A program made the position numbers and the translations under genes. From contig VHZZ01000467.1 of the NCBI GenBank assembly GCA_009801015.1, positions 87,683-114,888 of the forward strand: a stretch of DNA of 27,206 nucleotides, given 5' to 3'. The number at the start of each line of letters is the position of its first letter. Position 1 is the first letter of the stretch. The DNA comes from Silene noctiflora. Taxonomy: Eukaryota; Streptophyta; Magnoliopsida; Caryophyllales; Caryophyllaceae. Shown here piece by piece: positions 18,745 through 27,206 of the stretch. Below the pieces are notes generated by a model. That model was not told the origin of the DNA and searched no databases. It saw nothing but the letters and a program-made list of their open reading frames with translations.

Positions 18745-21700
18745 TTAAGAGCGTCTATACTCATCTCCACAGTCACCGATCACTTTCATAAGATCCTTGC
18801 CTCGGCTTGATATCTCGCGGATGCTCTCAACATCCTCCTCGTCGAGATCAAGTGAGAAGATGGCATTAGCATCTCGGATATGATCTGATAGACCAAGTCT
18901 GACACCTATCATGGACCCAGCAACGGCTGGCTGTATTCCAAAACAGACAGGTTTGAATAAGGTGGAATCACACAACAATACAGAGGGAAGTTCATAGGAA
19001 AAAGCTTTACCTGATCTAGTATGTACTTAACAGCCACAGTTGCAATTGACACGCCATGCTTCCTTCCGATTTTGCTTAGTTGTTGGAGTAAAACTTGGAA
19101 TTGACTCCATCCACCCCATGCATCCACCATCTGCAAAATTTACTTTAGTACTCATATAACTGTACTGTGGCATTTCTGCAACCAGCTAACTCATAATTAC
19201 GGAGTAATTCTCTAAGCTATTTGTGTTCTTATAATGTGAGTTAGTATTGGCCATGGAATTAAATCCCTGTTTGAGGCTTGATCTCAAAATCGTCCGTCAC
19301 GGCCTGATCTTGGCCATTACATCATAAATGGGGATGATATCGCCTCAAAATGTGTCCGGGTTAACCTTCAAGGCCTTCATAGCTCAGCTCGTGATTTGAG
19401 GTCCAGATTTAATACTGAGTACCACAATAATAGTACACGATACTTAACAAAATATTACTCCACACTAGACTATCGAACACAGTTTGTGGTGGAAACATAT
19501 GGATATTGCATAATCTATCTAGATGCATACTGAAATCGGTTCTAGCATTATCTATCTAAATGCTTACTGAAATCTATATTTCAACACCACTAGAAGTGTG
19601 GTGCATATCAAGCGCGATGCATTCATAGTGAATCAGGCAACCTTGGTTTTTGAAGCAAGCGAGCAATGTTTTCGACTCAAACAATTTAACAATTATTCAA
19701 TTGAACTTTTCAGGAACACATTCACAAGTTGTGTGAACAATGTTTAAAGAAGGCTGACCATGACTATTATTTGCTTACTGTCAAAAAATAAAAAGTTTAA
19801 AGAAGGCTTTACCCTTTTGTACTTCTGCAGGGACGGAGTATTCAATTTAGGTCCAGCAAAGGGAATGGACAAGTTTGTATCAAGAAACTTCTCAGATAAA
19901 AGCCCACCCATCACTGTTCCATAACTGTACAGACATAATTATGTTAGGGCTTAGAACCATATTTCTAGAGAAGAAACACAATGGAGATAAGTCACAAAGA
20001 CAATTTGGTTTCGGGGAAGCGAAGATACATACGTTATAAGTTTAACTCCTTTCTCCTGACAAAGCTCAGCCATTTTCTGTTGAGGACGCATGTCTATAAT
20101 TGAATGTTGCACCTACAAGAGTTCAGCCATTTATCTACAAAGGTTAACCATTGAGTCCTGGAAGAGAGGGTCTCACCAACCCAAATGCTTGTGCATTCCT
20201 CATTTAAATTAATGGTTAATTGATTTGTCTCACTTGCAAGAACGTCTCACATAAGGTTTTGTAGAATACACAAGACAATACCTAGACACAGTAGTGCATC
20301 CAGATTACCTGGTTGCTAACAACAGGAATCTCATTTTCAAGAATTATTCGCAACCTCTCGGTATCAAAATTTGTAAGAGCCACTGTCTTAATTTTACCTG
20401 AAAAGACACATTCAAGGATTCATTCGTACCAGCCTAATATTGCGGCAAAACGTAGGCAACACACAGTTGGAAGCAGTCTTACCTTCATCTTTAAGATCAG
20501 TAAGATGTTTCAGTGCATCCAGATACCCAGAATTTGCATAGTCCCACCTAAATCAAGTTAAAGCAAATGTGATCAAAAGGCAATGCTGTCAATTAGCTCA
20601 GAGTTGACTAAACTTTTATACACTGACTTCATTCAAATGTTAATACCAAAACAATCAAACTCCCTTAAAACATTAAAGTAGAAGATCCCACTGTCCAAAT
20701 TCAGCTAGATTAGATGATAGTCATTGAGGGGAAGTGCAATGACGTGAGTATGAAAGAAGTCAACCGCAAATTTGTCTTCGTGACTCTCTTTATAACAAAA
20801 ATTATGAAAAAAGTATAGTTATAAACCGGATGAAAACATGTTCTGGAGCCTATAGATTGTTCAACTTCCCTACAGAAGTATTGGGAATTTCGGCAGGACA
20901 CGGACTTTAAGTGTGCTTAAGATTTCCATGTAAGTATGATGGTAAACGTTGTTATTCACACAAGTCAAAATATAAAGCACTAAACAACTTTTGAGTATCG
21001 CCTTACCAATGAAACTGAAGCATGTCCAAGGAAGCAACATCCATTCTTTTCCTTGACACATCAATGCTCTTCTCAACAAAACTTCTTGACATCTTAACTG
21101 GAGGCGGAACCCATTTTGTGAGACTATACCAAGAAAGAAATATAAAAGCAGAATTAGAATCGAAACAAACAAATTCACTGGCAGATGATTGGGGGCTGGT
21201 GACGTGAATTGGTTTTTAAACTTTCATTGTGAAGTGAGAGCACAAATGAAATAGTGTATCAAATGAAAAACACAATACTAAAACAAATCGAGATGGCTGA
21301 ATGAAAAATGTGGAAGTATGAGATGAAAAGGTAAAAAGATGAGAAAAACCTTTGGAATTAGAGGTAAACACGTATCAAATGGGAAAAGTGCAAAGAAACA
21401 TCAAGTTGAAAAGGCTAAAAAAAAAAATTGCGAAAAATAAGGGAAAAATTCAAATGAAAAGAAAGGGGTTCGAGAAATGAACAAAAGGAAGATAGTGGGA
21501 ATCAAAGACCGCGTACTAATTTCAGTCCATCCCTGACATCCTCATGAATTCTTTCCCTCCAGCCCCCCTCTTTCCAATGCTAAACGTTCCTCAGTACAAA
21601 AACGATATACATAACAACAGATAGTGTTCTTCTCTCGGCCTCTTAACTTACCCTCTAACATTTTCTAGAAGTTGTGGCGGCCTTTCACGTCGAACTCGGT

Positions 21701-22534
21701 TTATAAAGAGTCCATAAAGATCTTCAGCAGGTCCATCTAAAACAAGATGTGGAACAAGCAAATGTCATCTTCAAGATTTTAAATTCTTATCACCAGAGAA
21801 CGAAGAAATACACTGTACTTTCTTAGTTACCAGTATATGGGAATATAGCAATGTACGAAATTCGGAAACGGAAGGAATAAAGAGAAAAAAGAAACGGAAA
21901 ATAAGTTTTCAATTCTTATTGCTTCAGCTGATTAGATGCAAAGGAAACGTAGAGCCATAGACTATAGGAGATGCAGAATGTACATTCATAGGCCAAAACA
22001 CAAACAAATTCCTAAACAAAAATTCAAAAATTCAAACGTCCATGTAAAACACCATATGATAAACCAAGTCATAAGTTCCTCTTGATTTTCAACAACCTAC
22101 CATGTTACTCGGACTCCTCAAATGTTTGTGAATCGTATCCAAAAACACAGATATTTTCAAAAAATAGCTGAGTTCGACACTTCAACACACAACATGCCAA
22201 CACATACACTTCTAACCAAGTTTGAGACTATCTTACATATGTCAGCCATATCAAAAGTGGCTAACCCAGCATCTGCATATTTCATCATTGCATCAACTGC
22301 ATTATCCCTATCAATTGTCCCCCACCCACCACTTGTCTGCCACATCCCATTAACTACACGACACATCTCCAAGGAATCCTTTCCGTTCTTAACAACAATC
22401 ATCTTTTCACCTCCAGTAGCCACACATGAAACCGGACGCAATGTAGCTGATCTAATCCCATTTCCTCTCCTAGTTTTATCTTTAGTAGATAAGAGACCTA
22501 GCTTACAGCAAGAATAGGGTAAAATTTCAGCCAT
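18745..22534 (-). CDS. Plastid-targeted aldo/keto reductase (model using the proximal first exon)
   Basis: NAD(P)H-dependent oxidoreductase of the AKR superfamily. The substrate is unknown. Coding exons, 5' to 3': 22237-22534, 21652-21736, 21007-21123, 20483-20547, 20309-20397, 20033-20112, 19813-19924, 19011-19130, 18745-18930. All eight introns are GT-AG and in phase, giving 383 aa. Residues 1-45 are Ser/Arg/Thr-rich with VSCVAT, a plausible chloroplast transit peptide. The AKR barrel begins at SLEMCRVVNGMWQTSGGWG. The catalytic tetrad is visible: Asp95 in FDMAD, Tyr100 in YGPAED, Lys131 in LTKW and His166 in QFHW. TNFDTERL, VSNQVQHS, YGTVMGGLLSEKFL and AGSMIGVRLG are further family motifs. 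The protein ends CGDEYRRS. The Tyr100 codon is split by intron 1. Plant relatives are annotated as aldo/keto reductase or radial-spoke-5-like. A diverged second first exon lies upstream at 23726-24020. Confidence 0.93.
19131..19812 (-). other. Intron 7 of the reductase with a small direct repeat
   Basis: This is the longest internal intron apart from the first, at 682 nt. It contains ATCTATCTAGATGCATACTG (from about 19514) and ATCTATCTAAATGCTTACTG (from about 19552), a local duplication about 39 bp apart. The stretch at 19240-19400 is richer in G and C than the rest (CGTCCGTCACGGCC, GGGGATGATATCGCC) and may be an inserted repeat. No coding is seen. Confidence 0.5.
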
Positions 22535-23725
22535 TTTCCCGAGACTAGAAGAAGAGAAACAAGGGCATCTAGTTTATAAAATTTGGCATATGTACCTCAT
22601 CCTATCTTCCTTCAGCTGAACAACAGCCAACCGAACATTTGTACATGCTCTTTGTTTTACACTTTGGACTTTAGTTCCTCCCAATTGTCGTTGAATAATT
22701 ACAAACTTGTCATGGTCACTGACTTACAAAATTGAAAAATCTTCTTTCTTTTGCCTTTAACTCTATTCTTACACCCTTTTTCTCGAAACCTCAACCGATA
22801 AAAAATCTTATTTCATATTTTTTAACCCCTCAAATGTATATATCCATTTCTTTTGCTATAAATTTAGTGAAATTCTACAAAGTTAGGCATCAATGTTAAC
22901 ATAAAACAATCACGTTCTATGATTTAACCTTAAAAACCTCAAGTAACAGTCAACATACACCAGAAACTAGTAAAGTACCCTATAACTCTATAAACATAAC
23001 AATATCAAAACCCACATCAAAATCTACCCCAAAACAATATAAACCCATAAATAAAATCCCCTCAATTTCTTCTAGTCAAATTAGCCACAAGGACAATATA
23101 ATCCACGCTTCATCCGTTTTAACTCTTAACCACTCGATCAAGGCTCAGATTGGTAAAACTAGCTAAAAAGGTAGTAACTCTGTAATTCAGCCGCTAAGCA
23201 TTTACCCAAACACTTGCGAAGAAACAGCTAGCCCAAATATTGATCAAATTAAGATAATTTGTCAAATTAATTAGCTGAAAGGGAGGTAAGGGAAGGGGAG
23301 GGCTAATGGGATTTGGGTGTTTGGATACAATTTCCTTCCAAATCTTGCCTCTTATGAAGAGATTTTGATTTGCCTTAGAGGAGGGAAAATAGATCCCTCC
23401 AAATCTCTCCCCTCCATTTTCCTCCACCCCTTATTTACTATCCAAACAAGAGATTTTATATCCCCTACTCTCCCTCCCATTCTTTTCCCTCCACACATCA
23501 ATCCAAACACACCCTTAGAGTTCTTTTTGTTAGTCCCTACCCACTAGACATTCGGCTTTTGTTCCATTTATCTATTTGTCTCGTTTTAAACTTAACACGG
23601 ATATACCATAACAGCGGCCACATTTTTGACAAGTAGTTCCAACTACGACCAGACAAAACACAGTGGCAAAGCAGAAAATAACCACAAAATAGAAGGGCAA
23701 AACAGTAAAATGACAGCAGCATTAC
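22535..23725 (-). other. Spacer between the two first exons, including a candidate promoter for the proximal one
   Basis: For transcripts from the proximal exon this is upstream DNA. A minus-strand TTATAAA word lies at about 22574-22580. A pyrimidine-rich TTTCTCTTCTTCTAG lies just before the start codon and could serve as a splice acceptor for a leader exon. For transcripts from the distal exon the spacer is the first part of a 1989-nt intron. It also contains the foldback element at 23279-23518. No other gene was found. Confidence 0.45.
23279..23518. mobile_element. Foldback-like element between the two first exons
   Basis: GGGTGTTTGGAT at 23315-23326 faces ATCCAAACACACCC at 23501-23514, the same terminus with a 2-base indel. 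A further TATCCAAACAAGAGATTTTA lies inside. The interior alternates GGGAGG and CCTCCC blocks that can pair with each other (23281-23300 with 23467-23492). No coding and no clear target duplication are visible. It looks like a common plant foldback or MITE family. Confidence 0.55.
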
Positions 23726-24020
23726 AGTGGTCAGCCATGTCAAAGGTGGAAAGTCCAGCATCAGCGTAACGAAGCATGGCTTCAACGGCGTCGTCTCGAT
23801 CAATTCTACCCCACCCGCCACTCGTTTGCCACATTCCATTCAAAACTCGGCATATTTCCAAGGAATCGTTCTTCTGACTCACTTTGACTCGGCTGTTTTC
23901 CGCTGCCACGGCGGTTTCTGACTCGCACCGGACCGAGATACGGCGAGTTGGGGTTTTGGGTTTTATGGGGTAAAGTGGCCTTAGGGTAGATACGGTATTT
24001 TGATACTGAAACGACGACAT
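23726..24020 (-). CDS. Distal alternative first exon of the aldo/keto reductase (or remnant of a tandem paralogue)
   Basis: It encodes 98 codons plus one base, from an ATG to a GTAATG donor, and would join exon 2 (21652-21736) in the same phase as the proximal exon, giving a 382-aa protein. Residues 1-45 form a different transit-peptide-like leader (Ser/Thr/Arg/Pro-rich, ISVRCESETA). From SLEICRVLNGMWQTSGGWG to FDMADH it matches the proximal exon at about 80% of residues. The leaders are unrelated. It has the same catalytic Asp and would re-create the same split Tyr codon. There is no second copy of exons 2-9 in the spacer, so it is either an alternative start or what is left of a duplicated gene. 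The frame and donor are intact. Confidence 0.75.
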
Positions 24021-25599
24021 TTTATTCGTTTTGTGTGAGTGTGGACTCTGCAGGGAAATGAGTCAAGTAGGAAATGACTCGATGGTTCCAATTGTGACTT
24101 GGTGAACAGTGAGAACGGTTTAGGTAAGTAGGATAAGGAGTGTGTTCGAGAAAAATTGAAGAGGTATTAGTCGAGTAGTTAAAACGGAGGAGTAGTTGGT
24201 AACAGTCTAACAGAGTTAGTCATAGGTCGGGTTAGAACAAGATCGAGCTAAGAAATGCAGGCCTTGAATCGACCTGTGGTAAGGAAGGGCTCGGCACTCC
24301 GGACTCGTAAATCAAGCGAGGGAGTGGGCCGCCTGAGCCATGTTGTCAATCTTGTTTTACCTTTCTTTTACAATATTTGTTTTAGTATTATTCCAAGATC
24401 CCAGAATTCCCGGATCCATCAATTAATCTTACGGCTGAAGAAAAATAACAAACAAAAATTCTATCTACAATTGACATTTTTTGGACATTAATTTGAACGG
24501 GAGTACTCTAGTACAGTTGTGAATTCTATGAGTTATTAGTAAAAAAATTTAATTTACCTTAAATTTATACGGAATGAAAATATAATCCTTAAATGAAAAT
24601 GAGATAGTGTCATCCGACGATATTGAGTTTCAGTGTCACCCTCTCACATAGTCACATGTAAAATATGAATCTTACACATTCCTCTTTCCATATTATGTGG
24701 TTCTCATTATGTTTGTGAGAAGGTGATACTAAAATCCAATACTACTCAATAACAACTTATTATCGTCATTGTTGAGAATTAGCTAGAAATTCGGAGTCGG
24801 TTTATAATACATTATTAAAATGTTACACTTCAAATACAAGGATATAGAGATTGTTTCTTTTATTTTTGTACAAGTCCATTAACAATTGAGTTGTACTTCT
24901 TAGGTAATATTTGGCAACTAACCATTGTTGCTAGATTCACCATTGCTCCAAACACAACTATATACAAGTTGATGCTTCTCCTTTCTTTGCATATTTTTAG
25001 TTTTTAATCTCATGATTTTCTGCTCCATCTGCACAAAAATTAAACTTTGATGACTTAGGTTTTGATACAATCAAAAGTACGTAGATATTCCTCCAACTCT
25101 ATTTCAATTTTAAAACGGTTTTGCACAAGAAACAAAAGCATACAATAAACAAATTAAATACGGAATATAAAAGTAAATAATAAATGAATGAAAAATTTAT
25201 AAAAAGTAATTAAATCAATTTCGGAAGACAAGTCATTGGTCATTTTGCATGCAATGTGGAATGTCCAAAANTAAAATGAAATTTAATTTTATCCAATTAT
25301 GTTCATAGTATGCTACATTTAAACTCGACGAAAAGTATCATTTCGGAATAGCCAAATGAACATAAATTGCTAAATTAAATTATCTTAAACAACCGTCGGT
25401 ATCAAACTTTGATAAATTAATTTGTAAATATATTGAAAATAAAAAGGTTTGTGATATGATGCAAAAACTATGGTTCTATGTTGTATCACGGTGGGTAGGA
25501 GCGGTTGTTCCACTAAAATATTCGCAAATGTATTTCACATTTATTTGAAATAACGTTTTTTGGTGACAATTTATTTGAAATAATGTAATGGAGAATAAA
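24021..25599. other. Intergenic between the reductase and the HPt gene
   Basis: The first ~150 bp are the likely promoter of the distal first exon, but no TATA box stands out. A MITE-like inverted repeat lies at 24615-24752. An open plus frame at 24255-24491 resembles nothing known. One ambiguous base is at 25271. If the HPt gene has a further short 3' exon, it would lie in 25100-25599. Confidence 0.5.
24615..24752. mobile_element. MITE-like inverted repeat
   Basis: The left arm ATTGAGTTTCAGTGTCACC continues CTCTCACATA. The right arm, as reverse complement, reads ATTGGATTTTAGTATCACC then TTCTCACAAACATA. The arms are about 30 bp with roughly three in four positions matching, around a ~75-bp centre. 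No coding. The target duplication is unclear. Confidence 0.55.
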
Positions 25600-27206
25600 C
25601 TAATATTTGAAATAAGTACTTGGATTATATACTACCTGGGCAAATGCATCCAATTTTTCTTTGGTGAAATTATATTCCTTCTTCATCCAAGCCAAATTCC
25701 GGAAGAATCTTATATAAAACAAAATATAAATGCAACAAATTATAAATCAGGACATGGAATTATAGTGCTACTAGCTGAAAATGTAACTGAAAAGTAATAA
25801 AATAGCGAAAAACTTGTAAAAAATACGTGAAATTTAGAATCTGATAAGGTATATTAAAATGTTTGACAAAAATGGCCGATATATTAAAGGTGATAATACG
25901 GACTTGAGTATGACGCGTGAGTGTGAGATAGGTCTCCGTACTTTTGAAAATACATTGTCTAAGCACGCTCTTGTTGTGGCCAAACATGACTGCTCAAATG
26001 GTCAATCTCGTCTATGGAGATCTTTACTGATATTTTGATGATATAGTTAACATTTGGTAAATTGAAACAAAACTAGCTCCAAATGTAGCATTTTTTTGTC
26101 ACAAGCTATTACATGTAGGTTTTTATTTCAGGCAATTGAAAATGTAGCATGAGATTACATGTAGCTCCATATTTGTATTTTGAATAGTTTTTGAATAGTT
26201 TTTCTCATGTATCTAGATGGAGATAATTAGGCATAATATCAATATCAGGTGAATTTTCAAATCAGGTTAATCTTATCCTAAAAGGATTTTATGAAAACTA
26301 GTTGATATTTCGAAACTCAAATAACAATGGATTTGAGGTACATATTATATATTAATCTTTATTAGCCAGTTTAATAGAATACTCACATTTCGCGGTTTTT
26401 CTTTTGACAAACTTTAATAAGTTCAGCACATGCAACTCTCATATATTCCGCACCCATCCTGAGATAACAAAAAATATCAATGTGAAATACGTATTTATTT
26501 TTGAACAAGTTTTAGAGCTTTCCGTACTGGCTCTAGTTATAGTGGCTAGAGGTCAGAGCACGAAAGAGAAAAAATCCGACCACGAGAAGAGTAGTAGAGG
26601 TGTGAGCTAAACAGTAATTATGATTCTCTCTATTCCTTAAAGAGATAAGTTGGAGGGGAACTCGAAACAATGGTTTCAGTATGTGGACATTTAACTAGGC
26701 ACGAGCCTAATACGTACAGACTTTGGTATTAATCTTGTCTATACTTCAATCTATCGCCATAAATGAACTACAAAATATTACATATAACCGTATAAGAGTT
26801 GGTCTTCCTTAAGACAAACTATTTTCAAATAAAAAAATTGCATTTTTTTTTTCAAGGATACATTTTTACCGTTAATTGGCGACAAACATGCTAATTAAAG
26901 CGTCAACCACATAGAATAGTATACCTTGTACTTTTCTCCTCCATAGCTCGGACTTGAGTGGCCAAAATACTAAAATCAACATCACAAAGTTCACTGCAAA
27001 ATTATCCAATGTGCACATAAATTAAATGGAAAGATCAATAAAAGTGCTCAATAAAAAAAAAAAAAAAACAAATTTATGAATGAAATAAAAATAAATTAAG
27101 ATGGGTACTTACATAAAATGGTGCAAATCACAAAGGATGGTTTCTACATCATCAAAATATTTGTGGATTTGCTCTACAACAATATTCGGTTCTTTTAATT
27201 GACCTT
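25600..27206 (-). CDS. Histidine-phosphotransfer (AHP-like) protein lacking the phospho-accepting histidine, 5' end outside window
   Basis: HPt proteins pass phosphate from cytokinin-receptor histidine kinases to nuclear response regulators. Exons, 5' to 3': 27113-27206 (cut by the window edge), 26925-26993, 26387-26458, 25600-25708. All are in phase with GT-AG introns. The encoded ~112 residues align without gaps, as I recall the family, to the C-terminal two thirds of plant AHPs: PNIVVEQIHKYFDDVETIL, DVDFSILATQV, MGAEYMRVACAELIKVC, FRNLAWMKKEYNFTKEKL. Where AHPs have H-Q-L-K-G-S-S-S, this protein has R-A-M-E-E-K-S-T, with Arg encoded at 26948-26950. The phosphate-accepting His and the following Lys and Gly are therefore gone while the helices remain. 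Intron positions appear to match those of AHP genes. The end is uncertain: the frame runs from AFAQ through 11 more codons to a TAG at 25600, but GTAGTA after the CAG at 25636-25638 could be a donor to a further short exon. No frameshift or internal stop is seen. Confidence 0.8.
25709..26386 (-). other. Third visible intron of the HPt gene
   Basis: 678 nt, AT-rich. The words CAAATGTAGCA and AAAATGTAGCA and two TTACATGTAG copies near 26070-26165 hint at a small local duplication. No coding or RNA gene is seen. Confidence 0.5.
26459..26924 (-). other. Second visible intron of the HPt gene
   Basis: 466 nt. A plus-strand open frame at 26404-26610 covers the antisense of exon 26387-26458 and runs on into this intron. 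It has no family resemblance, so I treat it as non-coding. Confidence 0.5.

Noticed and set aside
22122..22517. 131-codon plus-strand open frame
   Set aside because: Antisense shadow of the proximal reductase exon, whose minus-strand translation carries clear aldo/keto reductase motifs.
22535..23725. Splicing of the distal first exon into the acceptor just before the proximal start codon
   Set aside because: The join would put the proximal coding sequence out of frame, so it cannot yield a protein with both leaders. Only direct joining to exon 2 keeps the frame.
24255..24491. 78-codon plus-strand open frame upstream of the reductase
   Set aside because: No similarity to a known family, no splice-consistent extension, and it ends in AT-rich low-complexity residues.

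Overview
The window looks like nuclear DNA of a flowering plant. It is AT-rich, its genes have several to many short exons with GT-AG introns, and its gene families are plant-type. The intergenic space is packed with eudicot-style transposon remnants. Some repeats, such as the Stowaway element with a ccctctgttccgg end and the gacggatactatttgtcaca foldback, remind me of Caryophyllales genomes. That placement is only an impression. All four genes I can support lie on the minus strand. I assembled three complete coding models and one partial one by hand from codon phase and splice sites.

Layout. Positions 1-11000 are gene-poor and repeat-rich. They hold an LTR end that abuts a decayed LINE (1-960), a foldback MITE (1411-1595), a hAT element with a perfect 8-bp target duplication (3397-4248), a TRIM-type mini-retrotransposon (4645-4881), a Stowaway-like MITE (5932-6133), a Helitron (6686-7184), microsatellites, and several patches of degenerate GGGTC/CCGAC-rich repeat. 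Positions 11127-13500 carry a ribosomal stalk protein P2 gene with a telo-box promoter and a long first coding intron built from ~150-175 bp repeats. Positions 15167-18000 carry a 179-aa protein with an evenly spaced C-X9-C-X9-C-X9-C array followed by a coiled coil. Positions 18745-24020 carry a plastid-type aldo/keto reductase with nine coding exons, whose first exon exists in two diverged tandem versions. Positions 25600-27206 hold the 3' part of a histidine-phosphotransfer (AHP-like) gene in which the phospho-accepting histidine is an arginine.

The genes show no common pathway: cytosolic translation, a probable organelle-type twin-CX9C protein, a plastid oxidoreductase and a cytokinin-phosphorelay relative. 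The two points most worth following up are the HPt protein without its histidine and the duplicated transit-peptide/N-terminal exon of the reductase.
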